NCBI GenBank assembly: GCA_017646665.1
Contig: JAGCMB010000011.1
Coordinates: 1-55,440, forward strand
DNA: 55,440 bases
Direction of reading: 5' to 3'
DNA from: Bacteroidaceae bacterium
GTDB lineage: Bacteria; Bacteroidota; Bacteroidia; Bacteroidales; Bacteroidaceae
A model generated the notes under the pieces. The model saw only the letters and a program-made list of their open reading frames with translations. It was not told where the DNA came from and did not search any database. Shown here piece after piece: positions 1 through 8,175 of this stretch (positions within the stretch are counted from its first letter, which is position 1; each line of letters starts with the position of its first letter). Position numbers and translations under genes: made by a program.

Positions 1-290
1 ACGTTCCAAGCCTCTGTTGTAACAGGCTTGTTGTCGTTCTTGTACTCCTCTGATGTCCACCATACAGTGTTCTCTGATGTTGCATCCTTAACGATGAACT
101 TATCCTTAGGAGAACGACCTGTGTAGACACCTGTCATTACGTTTACTGCGCCAAGCTCTGTAACCTGACCTACTTCAAAACCCTCAAGACCGGGCTTTGT
201 CTCCTCTGCGAACAACTGCTCGTAAGAAGGATTGTGAAGAATCTCCACAGCACCGGTGATACCATACTTGGTAAGATCTAATGTTGCCAT
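1..290 (-). CDS. pckA: Phosphoenolpyruvate carboxykinase (ATP), N-terminal part
   Basis: The first 96 residues of an ATP-type PEP carboxykinase are visible; the rest lies beyond the left edge. The enzyme interconverts oxaloacetate plus ATP with PEP, CO2 and ADP in the cytoplasm. In fermentative Bacteroidales it commonly runs in the CO2-fixing direction towards succinate (family knowledge). The translation begins [17 protein letters not shown] and contains [14 protein letters not shown] followed by a VWW motif, the typical N-terminal signature of this family. The ATG at 290 is the first in frame and lies about 100 nt downstream of a strong promoter. It is transcribed divergently from the GH130 gene. 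Identification rests on motif recognition in a fragment but is quite specific. Confidence 0.93.
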   Translation of the reverse strand, partial: MATLDLTKYGITGAVEILHNPSYEQLFAEETKPGLEGFEVGQVTELGAVNVMTGVYTGRSPKDKFIVKDATSENTVWWTSEEYKNDNKPVTTEAWN

Positions 291-389
291 AATTCTAAAA
301 AATAAATTATTAGTTAATGTTTCTTGTTATTTCTCATTTTTGAGCACTTTTGACACCTTTATATGCAAAGTGCCGAAGTTCTCCAAATG

Positions 390-420
390 CAAATATATAT
401 CTTTTTATTTAATACTCAAA
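390..420 (-). promoter_or_regulatory. pckA promoter, Bacteroidota type
   Basis: On the minus strand TTTG (420-417) is followed after exactly 19 bp by TATATTTG (397-390). This matches the Bacteroidota sigma-ABfr consensus TTTG-N19-TAnnTTTG. The leader to the pckA ATG would be about 90 nt. Confidence 0.75.
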
Positions 421-677
421 ACTAATTAAGGAAAAATTTCCGTAATAGGCGTAAAAAAAGCATATTTTACCCGATTTTGCTGTTTTTTTCGTTGTTTTTA
501 GGTTGTTGTTTTTCTGTTTTTTTGCTGTTTTTGTCGCTTTTTATGTTAGCGAAAAGGGGTAGCTGCTTACGTTTGTTTTTTAAATATTTGATAAATCTGA
601 CATTTTGTGTTTTGTGCATATCGTGTGTGAAATGTGTAGTTTTTTCCCTCAAATATTCATTCTTAATATAAAATTGT

Positions 678-685
678 TATCTTCG
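678..685 (+). promoter_or_regulatory. Candidate -7 element of the GH130 gene
   Basis: TATCTTCG followed by C, a one-base variant of TAnnTTTG, lies 43 nt before the ATG. No clear TTTG is present about 19 bp upstream. The same octamer recurs before three other genes in the window. Confidence 0.4.
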
Positions 686-728
686 CGGTGACAACGGATA
701 AAACAACTGAATAAAACAATTATAGATT

Positions 729-1700
729 ATGAACGAGAAAATTACAATGCCTTGGGAAGAACGTCCCGAAGGATGCACCGATGTTATGTGGCGCTACTCG
801 CAGAACCCTGTTATAGACCGTTATGCAATTCCCACATCAAACAGTATCTTCAACAGTGCCGTTGTGCCTTTTGGCGATGGTTATGCTGGTGTATTCCGTT
901 GTGACAACAAGGCTGTGCAGATGAATATCTTTGCCGGATTCAGCAAGGACGGTATCAATTGGGAAATTGAGCACGAGCCAATTGTGTTCAAGGCCGGAAA
1001 TACCGAGATGATTGAGTCGGAATACAAATATGACCCACGTGTGACCTGGATTGAGGACCGCTATTGGATAACTTGGTGCAATGGCTATCACGGCCCCACA
1101 ATCGGCATCGCATACACTTTCGATTTCAAGGAGTTCTTCCAGTGTGAGAACGCGTTCTTGCCATTCAATCGCAACGGAGTGCTATTCCCCGAGAAGATTA
1201 ACGGCAAATATGCGATGTTAAGTCGTCCTAGCGACAACGGTCATACTCCTTTTGGTGATATATACATTAGTTATAGTCCTGATATGAAATATTGGGGTGA
1301 GCACCGTTGTGTGATGAAAGTGACTCCATTCCCCGAGAGTGCTTGGCAGTGCACAAAGATTGGTGCGGGTTCAGTGCCCATTCTCACCGACGAAGGTTGG
1401 TTGCTCTTCTATCACGGTGTAATCACCACTTGTAACGGTTTCCGTTACTCAATGGGTGCTGCTCTCCTCGACAGGAACGACCCTTCAAAGGTGCTTTACC
1501 GCACAAAACCATACTTGCTTGCTCCGGCTGCTCCTTATGAACTTGCCGGTGATGTGCCTAACGTGGTGTTCCCTTGCGCAGCGTTGAATGACGGGGATAG
1601 GGTTGCTGTCTATTATGGTGCAGCCGATACTGTTGTGGGTATGGCTTTCGGTTATATAAGCGAAATCATTGATTTTATGAAGAAGAATAGCTGCAAATAA
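729..1700 (+). CDS. GH130 family beta-mannosyl phosphorylase
   Basis: This 323-residue protein is a glycoside hydrolase family 130 enzyme. These cleave beta-mannosides (mannosyl-glucose, mannosyl-GlcNAc or manno-oligosaccharides) with inorganic phosphate, releasing mannose 1-phosphate. Visible family features are [14 protein letters not shown] (about residues 35-48), GYAGVFRCD, and YDPRVTWI with Asp102 at the place of the catalytic acid. [13 protein letters not shown] and an MLSRPSD motif follow, all on a five-bladed propeller scaffold. There is no signal peptide, so it should act in the cytoplasm. Sequence character resembles the subfamily containing the N-glycan-acting Man-GlcNAc phosphorylases, but substrate is inferred. 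It stands alone, 6.5 kb from the GH5/ROK/GH92 operon, with which it may work. A terminator hairpin follows. Confidence 0.9.
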   Translation: MNEKITMPWEERPEGCTDVMWRYSQNPVIDRYAIPTSNSIFNSAVVPFGDGYAGVFRCDNKAVQMNIFAGFSKDGINWEIEHEPIVFKAGNTEMIESEYKYDPRVTWIEDRYWITWCNGYHGPTIGIAYTFDFKEFFQCENAFLPFNRNGVLFPEKINGKYAMLSRPSDNGHTPFGDIYISYSPDMKYWGEHRCVMKVTPFPESAWQCTKIGAGSVPILTDEGWLLFYHGVITTCNGFRYSMGAALLDRNDPSKVLYRTKPYLLAPAAPYELAGDVPNVVFPCAALNDGDRVAVYYGAADTVVGMAFGYISEIIDFMKKNSCK

Positions 1701-1705
1701 ACTCT

Positions 1706-1804
1706 AAAAAGCGCATCCCTTCGTTACGCTTGCCCTAAAAACCTCATTTACTTCAAGTAAACTCCGGTTTTTAGGCCTTCGCAAGCCTTGGGCTGCATCT
1801 TTTT
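1706..1804. repeat. 99-bp imperfect palindrome (REP/MITE-like)
   Basis: The region from AAAAAG at 1706 to CTTTTT at 1804 is an imperfect inverted repeat. The central arms TTTACTT/AAGTAAA (1747-1753/1755-1761) flank one base, the next arms CCTAAAAACC (1734-1743) and GGTTTTTAGG (1766-1775) match perfectly, and outer GCTTGC/GCAAGC and GCATC-like segments pair approximately. It lies just after the GH130 stop codon and before a separate short terminator hairpin. No second copy was seen in the window, so its status as a dispersed repeat is inferred from shape only. Confidence 0.5.
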
Positions 1805-1828
1805 ATAATTTATTTGTTTTATAGCTTA

Positions 1829-1860
1829 CAGGGTGGCAAATTGCCACCCTGCCTGTTTTT
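1829..1860 (+). terminator. Terminator between GH130 and the RND gene
   Basis: Perfect 11-bp inverted repeat CAGGGTGGCAA / TTGCCACCCTG (1829-1839 and 1841-1851) is followed by a T-run ending at 1860. It sits between two convergent genes and probably stops the plus-strand transcript; the run overlaps the last codons of the RND gene. Confidence 0.75.
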
Positions 1861-4800
1861 ATGGTTTCTTCCTTCTCCATTTCTCTTCGAGCCGTTGCAT
1901 CCACTCATACCAATTAGGGATATACAATGTGGCAACAACAGTGTTGAGTAGCATGCCAAAGACCACGGCCGCGCCAAGCGAGAGGCGTGCGCCTGCTCCT
2001 GCGCCATCGGCAAAAAGCAATGGCATTACACCGAGCACAAAGGCAAGTGATGTCATCAGGATTGGTCGCAGACGTACGTGTCCGGCTTCGGCTGCACTTT
2101 GGCGTATGTCGTTGCCGCCTTTTCTGAAATCGCGTGCAAACTCTACAATGAGAATACCGTTCTTTGCACTCAGTGCAATGAGCAGTACAATACCTATTTC
2201 AGTGTATATGCTCACCGGAATTCCTGTGATTATGCAACCAAGGATTGCGCCGAGCAGGGCTATGGGAACGCCCATAATTGCCGCTACAGGGCTTGTCCAA
2301 CTCTCGTACTGCGCAGCAAGTACAAGGAATGCGACGAGCAGTGCAAGTGCCAATATGAGCAGTGTATTTTGTCCGGCTGCCTCTTCCTGATAGGCTACGC
2401 CTGTCCATTCATACCCGAACTCATCGCCAAGCTGTGCATTGAACAGTTGCGCAACCTCATCCATCACTTGGCTCGAACTGTAGCCCTGCGCTGTGTTTGC
2501 TGTCACCGTGGCACTGTTGTACATATTATAGCGTACAAGCTGGTCGCTTCCCAATACCTCATCGGCTGTGACAAAACTGCTGAATGGAACCATCTCGCCC
2601 TTGTCGTTGGCAAGGCTCAACTGCATTATGCTCTCAATGAGCTTTTGGTTGCGTTCGCTTGCCGACATCTTTACTTGCCATATACGTCCAAGCAGAACAA
2701 AGTCATTTACGTAGAGCGAGCCCATATAGTAGCTGAGCGTGTAGAGCACATTGCCTATATCAAGTCCCATTGCAATAGCCTTGTCGCGGTCGATATTTAT
2801 GCGGTATTGTGGTACATCGGCCTCGAACGAACTGTTCATTGATGCTATGGCACTTTCTTTGCCGTAGCTCTGCGTGAGGGCATCGACAGCTTTCTGCAAT
2901 TCGGTCATTCCAAGAGCTTTACGGTCTTCAACCTGCATCTGCAAACCGCCGACGTTGCCAATACCGGGAATTGCCGGAGGAACAAATGCAAAGCATTGTG
3001 CCTCCTCAATTTCAACATACGCCTGTCGGTTGAACCGCTCTACGATGGCTGCAGCCGATTCGCTATCCTTCTTGCGTAGGCTCCAATCCTTGAGTACGAC
3101 AAATACACTTGCCGCATTACTCTGTCTGCCACTATTCATAATACTGAAGCCGCTGATGCTGATATTGGTCTTCACCTCGGGGTAGCCTGATATAATTTTC
3201 TCTACTTTGGCTGCTACAGCCTCGGTGCGCGATAGTGAACTCGCCGGCGGTAGTTGCACGCTTACGATGAAATAACCATCGTCCTCGTCGGGGATAAAGG
3301 TGGTTGGCTGCGCTTTGAATAGATAGATTGCTATTGCTACCATTGCGGCAAAGCTTATAGCAGCAATCCATACACGTCGTAAAAGGAATGACACACATCG
3401 GTCATATCCTCTTTGTAGAAAGTCATATCCTTTGTTGAACCAACGGAAGAACCATCCCTTCTTGCTGTCCTTTGTTGGACGAAGCAATAGCGCACTCAGC
3501 GCAGGGCTCAATGTCAGTGAGTTGAAACCGCTGAGCAATGTGGCTGTGGCAATGGTGAGCGCGAATTGCTTGTATAGCTCGCCCGAAATGCCTCCAATCA
3601 TTGTTGTGGGTATGAACACGGCCATCATCACAAGTACAACGCCGACAATAGGGCCACTGATTTCCTCCATAGCCTTTTCAGTGGCTTCGCGTGGCGGCAA
3701 TCCCTCTTCGTCAATGATGCGTGTGGCGTTTTCAACCACCACAATCGCATCGTCGACTACTATGGCAATAGCAAGTATAAGTCCGAACAGGGTAAGTGTG
3801 TTGATTGTGAACCCAAGCAACAACATAACGGCAAGCGTTCCAATGAGCGACACGGGGATTGTGAGGCAGGGGATGAGTGTTGCCCTCCAGTTCTGTAGAA
3901 ACAGGAAGATTACAAGTATTACCAACAGAGTGGTTTCTACTATGGTGAACAATACCTCCTCTATGGAACTGCGTACCACATCGGTGGTGTCAAGGGCTAT
4001 TTGGTATTCCACTTCGGGAGGAAAGGCTGTTGCCAACTTTTCCATTCTTGCCTTGACGGCTTTAGACACTGCAAGTGAGCTGGAGCCGGGCGACTGGTAA
4101 ACGGCCAGAGCCGCAGTCGGCTTGCCACGTAGCCTCGACGATGATGAATAGGTTTCACTGCCAATCTCAATTTTGGCAATGTCGCCAAGCCGCAACATGT
4201 CGGCACCGTCGTTGCGTATGACAATATCTGCAAACTGTTTGGCATCGCTCAAGCGTCCTTGTACGTTGAGGGTATATTGGAAGGCATTGTCGGCGGTGGA
4301 ATCGAGTGTTTGTCCTACATAGCCTGCCGACACTGCAAGGTTCTGTTTGCTGATGGCCTGATACACTTCGGCTGCCGAAATGCCGCGAATGCGCATCGCC
4401 TCGGGGTCGAGCCACACGCGCATAGAGTATTTTCCGGCACCCATAATGTCGACACCTCCAACTCCCGGGGTGCGTGTGAGTTGGTCGACGAGCTGCAACT
4501 GTGCGTAGTTTGAGAGGTAGAGCTGGTCGTAGTTCTCGTCGCCGGTGAGAGTGATGAACAGCACGATGTTGGTCGACTGTTTCTGCACTGTAACTCCCTG
4601 TTGTGTCACTTCGCTTGGCAGTGAATTGAGTGCTATGTTCACTCTGTTCTGCACCAGCACGGTTGCCATATCAATATCTGTTCCCACTTCGAATGTCACG
4701 GTGAGGCTATATGTTCCCGATGATGACGATGTGGAGCTCATATACAACATACCATCTACACCATTTACCTGTTGCTCGATTGGAATTCCCACTGTCTGGG

Positions 4801-4978
4801 CTATGGTTTCGGCATTTGCACCGGGATAGACGGCTGTTACCTGCACTGTAGGCGGTGTGATTGACGGGTATTGGTCAATAGGCAGCACCAACAGCGAAAC
4901 TCCGCCGGCTACCAGCAACAGCAATGATAGGACTGTTGCAAAAATGGGACGTTCAATGAAGAATTTGGAGAATTTCAT
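1859..4978 (-). CDS. RND efflux transporter, AcrB/HAE1 type
   Basis: A 1039-residue inner-membrane resistance-nodulation-division pump, the usual length of AcrB/MexB relatives. It exports drugs, bile acids or other amphiphiles by proton antiport. The protein begins with the amphipathic FFIERPIFA helix and TM1, followed by the porter-domain motif around residues 50-75 ([18 protein letters not shown]). TM4 carries the paired proton-relay aspartates in [12 protein letters not shown] (D409 and D410), and TM10 carries [14 protein letters not shown] with the conserved lysine. It is the last gene of the OMF-MFP-RND operon, 19 bp behind the adaptor. The relay residues are all present, so it should be functional. 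The natural substrate cannot be read from sequence. Confidence 0.95.
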   Translation of the reverse strand: MKFSKFFIERPIFATVLSLLLLVAGGVSLLVLPIDQYPSITPPTVQVTAVYPGANAETIAQTVGIPIEQQVNGVDGMLYMSSTSSSSGTYSLTVTFEVGTDIDMATVLVQNRVNIALNSLPSEVTQQGVTVQKQSTNIVLFITLTGDENYDQLYLSNYAQLQLVDQLTRTPGVGGVDIMGAGKYSMRVWLDPEAMRIRGISAAEVYQAISKQNLAVSAGYVGQTLDSTADNAFQYTLNVQGRLSDAKQFADIVIRNDGADMLRLGDIAKIEIGSETYSSSSRLRGKPTAALAVYQSPGSSSLAVSKAVKARMEKLATAFPPEVEYQIALDTTDVVRSSIEEVLFTIVETTLLVILVIFLFLQNWRATLIPCLTIPVSLIGTLAVMLLLGFTINTLTLFGLILAIAIVVDDAIVVVENATRIIDEEGLPPREATEKAMEEISGPIVGVVLVMMAVFIPTTMIGGISGELYKQFALTIATATLLSGFNSLTLSPALSALLLRPTKDSKKGWFFRWFNKGYDFLQRGYDRCVSFLLRRVWIAAISFAAMVAIAIYLFKAQPTTFIPDEDDGYFIVSVQLPPASSLSRTEAVAAKVEKIISGYPEVKTNISISGFSIMNSGRQSNAASVFVVLKDWSLRKKDSESAAAIVERFNRQAYVEIEEAQCFAFVPPAIPGIGNVGGLQMQVEDRKALGMTELQKAVDALTQSYGKESAIASMNSSFEADVPQYRINIDRDKAIAMGLDIGNVLYTLSYYMGSLYVNDFVLLGRIWQVKMSASERNQKLIESIMQLSLANDKGEMVPFSSFVTADEVLGSDQLVRYNMYNSATVTANTAQGYSSSQVMDEVAQLFNAQLGDEFGYEWTGVAYQEEAAGQNTLLILALALLVAFLVLAAQYESWTSPVAAIMGVPIALLGAILGCIITGIPVSIYTEIGIVLLIALSAKNGILIVEFARDFRKGGNDIRQSAAEAGHVRLRPILMTSLAFVLGVMPLLFADGAGAGARLSLGAAVVFGMLLNTVVATLYIPNWYEWMQRLEEKWRRKKP

Positions 4979-4997
4979 AAGCGTTGTTGTTTGGTAA

Positions 4998-6095
4998 TTA
5001 CTCCATTATAGGCACAATAGACATTCCGTTGCGTACTTTAAGCAGTGCCTTTGTCACATATCTCTCATTTGCTTCAAGACCGCCGGTGACAAGGCGCAGT
5101 GTGTCGTCAATTATGTCACCGACCTCAATGCGGCGGTATTCGACCTTGTTCTGTGCATCTATTACATATATGAATTTACCTGTCTGGTCGGTACCGATTG
5201 ATGCGTCTTTTATGAGCAGTGCATTATTGACCTTTTCGTATGGCATTATAATGCTTATGTAACTGCCACTCTTTAGTACTCCGTCACTGTTGGGCAATTC
5301 GGCGCGTATCTGCAATGTACCTGTACCTGTATTTACATTTGGCGACAGGTAATCGATGGTGGCATTGCGCTTGATGATATTACCCTCGCCAAGCGTGAAG
5401 GTGATGTTGCTCTGGTCAATGCCTTCAGAAGTGGCCAGTGCTTTTCTGAACCATTGAATGTCGGGGATATTAAAGAATGCATACATCAAGTCGTCTTTAT
5501 ATAGATGGCATAACTCTACGGGTGACATCTCGCCGGCAATATATGCCCCTGTCGGTTGTTTGGCAAGGCTTACACTGCCACTGGACGGTGCTTCAATGTA
5601 GCAATATCCCAATTTGGTCTGTGCGGTTTTGAGTGCAGCCTTTGCATTGGAAACGGCTGCGTTGCTGCTTTCGACACGGCTCTTTGCTTGCAACACTTCA
5701 ATTTCGCTTACGGCGTTGCTGCTGATGGCTGCCTGCATACGTTCGTAATTGCTACGGGCGTATTCCTGTTCGGCAATAGCGGTTTGCAGGCTTGCTTGTG
5801 CCTGAGTGACTGCGTTCTCATATAGCGTAGGCTCAATGACAAAGAGCAGGTCGCCCTTTTTTACGCGGCTGCCTTCGGTGAAATTACGCTTGATGATACT
5901 TCCGTTTACACGTCCTACAACAGGAATTGTAGCATCGGCTTTTAGGTAACCGGGGTATTCGCGTGTGAGGGTTATTTCTCTTACTATTGGTGTTGACACC
6001 TCTATGGGTAGTGCAGCACTCTCTTCGGTGGGCTCGGCTTTTTTGTGGCACGCTGTTATGACAAGCAGTGCCACAGCAAACATCAGTTTCTTCAT
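4998..6095 (-). CDS. RND efflux periplasmic adaptor lipoprotein (AcrA/MexA type)
   Basis: A 365-residue membrane fusion protein that bridges the RND pump and the outer-membrane channel. The signal peptide [16 protein letters not shown] ends in a lipobox with Cys16, so it is a lipoprotein. Residues about 35-90 form the first half of the barrel and lipoyl-like domain ([25 protein letters not shown]). About 95-165 is an Ala/Gln/Ser-rich helical hairpin, and [17 protein letters not shown] re-enters the lipoyl domain, followed by beta-barrel and membrane-proximal domains. It lies 18 bp after the OMF gene and 19 bp before the pump gene, which supports co-transcription and a tripartite complex. Confidence 0.94.
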   Translation of the reverse strand: MKKLMFAVALLVITACHKKAEPTEESAALPIEVSTPIVREITLTREYPGYLKADATIPVVGRVNGSIIKRNFTEGSRVKKGDLLFVIEPTLYENAVTQAQASLQTAIAEQEYARSNYERMQAAISSNAVSEIEVLQAKSRVESSNAAVSNAKAALKTAQTKLGYCYIEAPSSGSVSLAKQPTGAYIAGEMSPVELCHLYKDDLMYAFFNIPDIQWFRKALATSEGIDQSNITFTLGEGNIIKRNATIDYLSPNVNTGTGTLQIRAELPNSDGVLKSGSYISIIMPYEKVNNALLIKDASIGTDQTGKFIYVIDAQNKVEYRRIEVGDIIDDTLRLVTGGLEANERYVTKALLKVRNGMSIVPIME

Positions 6096-6113
6096 ATTTG
6101 GATTTTTTTGTTG

Positions 6114-7535
6114 TTACCATCCGCCGCCAAGGGCTTCATAAAGTTGTACAAGGTATATTAGTGAACCGCCTTGTGCCTGTACAAGATAGTTCTCGTATGT
6201 GAGAAGGGAGCGTTGTGCATCGAGTACATTCTGGAACGGTGTCAGTCCCTGCTTGTATAGCTCGAGCGAAAGGTCAAGCGTCTTTTCGTTCTGGTTTACG
6301 GCCTCGCGTAGTGCGACAATCTGCGTTATGGAGTTTTCGTACCCGGACATTGCACTCTCAACCTCTTGCAATGCGGTGAGCATCTTCTCGTTGAAGTCCA
6401 GAATACTGCCATCGAGCGTGGCGCGCGCCTCTCGTGTGGCATTTACTCTGTCATTACCGCCAAAGATGTTCCACTTTATTGTGGGGGCAATCTCCCAAGT
6501 AAAGCTCCTGGAGCGGAAAAGGGATTTCATCTCCCCCGAGGCAAAGCCTATTGAGCCGCTGATGAGCAGTTGTGGAAACCAGTCGCGCTTTGTCGCTCCA
6601 AGCAGTGCGGCGTTTGCCTCAACCTGTTTTTCGGCTGCTCTTATGTCGGGACGACGGCGCAGTAGCTGTGCTGGGATGCCGACACCTATTGGAGCGATAT
6701 ATGTGGGGAGAGCATATCCTTCGTTCAGCCAACCGTCAAGTTCCTCGGGGAATGTGCCAAGCAACACGGCCATTGCATTGCGATAGCTGTCAATGGTGGC
6801 TTGCATCGCCGGTATCTGGGCGAGGGTGCTTTGGTAGACACTGCGTGCCTGTGCGACATCGAGCTTTGAGGCAAGGCCACTGTCGTAGCGTGAGATGGTT
6901 ATGTTCAATATCTCGCGTTGTGATGCTGCATTCTCGCGTAACACCCACATCTCGGCGAGGGACTGCCGCAGAGAAAAGTAGGTTGTTGCCACATTTGCAA
7001 CAAGCGAAACCATTACAGCGTTGTACTCCTCTTCGGTGGCCATAAATAGCTTTTTCTGCGCCTTTGAGCGCATATATATACTGCCGAAGACATCGGCTTG
7101 CCATTGCATTGACACGGCGGTGCTGAATTCTCCTTCCCACGCCTCGTTGTACATTGTGGATGCAATGTTGCCGCTTGTCTTTGCACGTTGCCAACCGATG
7201 CCTAAATTGAACTCCGGCATCAGGTTGCTTTGTGCGACACGCCACGCGGCACGAGCCTTTTTAATATTCTCCATTGCGGATAGAACAGAATAGTTGCTTT
7301 CGCACGCAACGGTAATGAGCGAGTCGAGCACGGGGTCATTGAAATTACGCCACCACTCATCATCAACAGGTAGCTCCTGGTTGAAAAACGCTCCATCGCT
7401 CCAGTTCTTGGGCAATGGCATCTCAATTAGAACTCCATCCTGTACAGCGTTCTCCTGTTCTCTGTACTGTTGTGCAGCTGTCCGGTCGGCAGCAGCAATG
7501 AGTGTAATAAAAAGTAGAATAGAAACCTTTCTCAT
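6114..7535 (-). CDS. Outer-membrane efflux channel (TolC/OprM/NodT type)
   Basis: A 473-residue outer-membrane factor, first gene of the efflux operon. It begins with a signal peptide (MRKVSILLFITLIAAADRTAAQ). Unlike many NodT/OprM homologues it shows no lipobox cysteine, so it is probably not lipidated. Two OEP repeats are visible. The first contains DPVLDSLITVACESN and the helix after SLVANVATTYFSLRQSLAE. The second contains PDIRAAEKQVEANAALLGA, the RRRPDIRAAE hallmark, and ends with a long helix before QGLTPFQNVLDAQRSL. It would supply the exit duct for the adjacent MFP-RND pair. It is transcribed away from a small lipoprotein gene across a shared promoter region. Confidence 0.93.
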   Translation of the reverse strand: MRKVSILLFITLIAAADRTAAQQYREQENAVQDGVLIEMPLPKNWSDGAFFNQELPVDDEWWRNFNDPVLDSLITVACESNYSVLSAMENIKKARAAWRVAQSNLMPEFNLGIGWQRAKTSGNIASTMYNEAWEGEFSTAVSMQWQADVFGSIYMRSKAQKKLFMATEEEYNAVMVSLVANVATTYFSLRQSLAEMWVLRENAASQREILNITISRYDSGLASKLDVAQARSVYQSTLAQIPAMQATIDSYRNAMAVLLGTFPEELDGWLNEGYALPTYIAPIGVGIPAQLLRRRPDIRAAEKQVEANAALLGATKRDWFPQLLISGSIGFASGEMKSLFRSRSFTWEIAPTIKWNIFGGNDRVNATREARATLDGSILDFNEKMLTALQEVESAMSGYENSITQIVALREAVNQNEKTLDLSLELYKQGLTPFQNVLDAQRSLLTYENYLVQAQGGSLIYLVQLYEALGGGW

Positions 7536-7605
7536 ATATGTAAACCTTTAACAGGGTATAAACACATTGATGAGGCTTTTGGTTGCTCTCTTTCTCTATT
7601 GTTGG

Positions 7606-7637
7606 TTTGTTTTTATTGGCTAATATTCGTATGTTTG
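7606..7637 (+). promoter_or_regulatory. Promoter of the 136-aa lipoprotein gene
   Basis: TTTG (7606-7609), 20 bp, then TATGTTTG (7630-7637) agrees well with the Bacteroidota consensus. The start codon at 7706 lies about 68 nt downstream. Confidence 0.6.
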
Positions 7638-7643
7638 CAAACA
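7632..7643. promoter_or_regulatory. 12-bp palindrome between divergent promoters (possible operator)
   Basis: TGTTTGCAAACA is a perfect palindrome. It overlaps the plus-strand -7 box (7630-7637) and touches the minus-strand -7 box (7642-7649). A repressor binding here could control both the efflux operon and the small lipoprotein; no regulator gene is adjacent. Confidence 0.4.
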
Positions 7644-7649
7644 AATCTA
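7642..7649 (-). promoter_or_regulatory. Candidate -7 element of the efflux operon
   Basis: TAGATTTG on the minus strand (7649-7642) fits TAnnTTTG. The -33 position, 19 bp upstream, is only TAAT. The leader to the OMF ATG would be about 100 nt. Confidence 0.4.
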
Positions 7650-7705
7650 TGGAGTATCCCGAAATGCCATTAAACGAGTAGGGAATTTTTCTAATAATTA
7701 ATAAA

Positions 7706-8116
7706 ATGAACAAGTTGAAATTTTTGCCATTTTTGTGCCTGTCTGTTATGCTCTTTGCTTTTACATCCTGCGAAAACGAAGGTACTACCCAAGAACCATC
7801 GATAGAGGGAATATGGAAATGTATTGAACCCGATGAACAAGACCAGATTTATATAGTTTTTAATAGTGACAAAACCGGTATACAGATAGAAGGTGTTGTT
7901 GGCTATAAGATAAATGTAGGCCATTTTCTATATACGTATGATTCAGAAAAAAAGGTCTTGACAATTACATCAGATGATGAATCATATGATGTGAGCGTAC
8001 AGAAGTTGACTTCAACACAACTTGTAACGATATTGGGTGATGATGATTGTTTGACCTTCTCTAGATATAATGGAACTATAAATGATTTGGAGGAGCTGTT
8101 TGATATAGAACTGTAA
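7706..8116 (+). CDS. Small lipoprotein, lipocalin-like, unknown function
   Basis: A 136-residue predicted lipoprotein. The signal peptide ends in FAFTSC with Cys22, followed by a short acidic linker (ENEGTTQEP). The mature part begins IEGIWKCIEPDEQDQIYIVFNSDKTG and continues as alternating short beta strands (YKINVGHFLYTYDSEKKVLTITSD). This resembles the small lipocalin-like or DUF-type beta-barrel lipoproteins common in Bacteroides, but no specific family was recognised. The C-terminus is acidic (DLEELFDIEL). It is divergent from the efflux operon, shares its control region and ends at a strong convergent terminator. A role linked to envelope stress or efflux is speculation from position only. 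Confidence 0.75.
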   Translation: MNKLKFLPFLCLSVMLFAFTSCENEGTTQEPSIEGIWKCIEPDEQDQIYIVFNSDKTGIQIEGVVGYKINVGHFLYTYDSEKKVLTITSDDESYDVSVQKLTSTQLVTILGDDDCLTFSRYNGTINDLEELFDIEL

Positions 8117-8129
8117 AACCTCAATTATA

Positions 8130-8167
8130 AAGCAACGCAGGTGGCCGTTTGGCCACCTGCGTTGCTT
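8130..8167. terminator. Bidirectional terminator
   Basis: A perfect 17-bp stem (8130-8146 with 8151-8167) with a GTTT loop, GC-rich in its inner half (GCAGGTGGCC) and flanked by A/T-rich DNA. It separates the convergent lipoprotein and GH92 genes. Confidence 0.85.
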
Positions 8168-8175
8168 ATTTGTTA

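Larger units (their letters stand above)
291..728. other. Divergent intergenic region pckA / GH130
   Basis: This 438-bp stretch holds the pckA promoter (390-420, minus) and a candidate GH130 promoter (678-685, plus). Between them the DNA is very T-rich on the plus strand (about 477-540 and 575-650). Short ORFs on both strands here are low-complexity (Phe/Leu-rich or Lys/Asn-rich) and are not supported as genes. No RNA gene was recognised. Confidence 0.6.

Noticed and set aside
467-671. Two short ORFs on opposite strands in the pckA/GH130 intergenic region
   Set aside because: Both are low-complexity translations of a T-rich tract, lack a credible ribosome binding site, and overlap each other.
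1833-4829. Series of plus-strand ORFs (up to 254 aa) across the RND gene
   Set aside because: They are antisense shadows of a complete, motif-bearing RND protein and show no recognisable domains.
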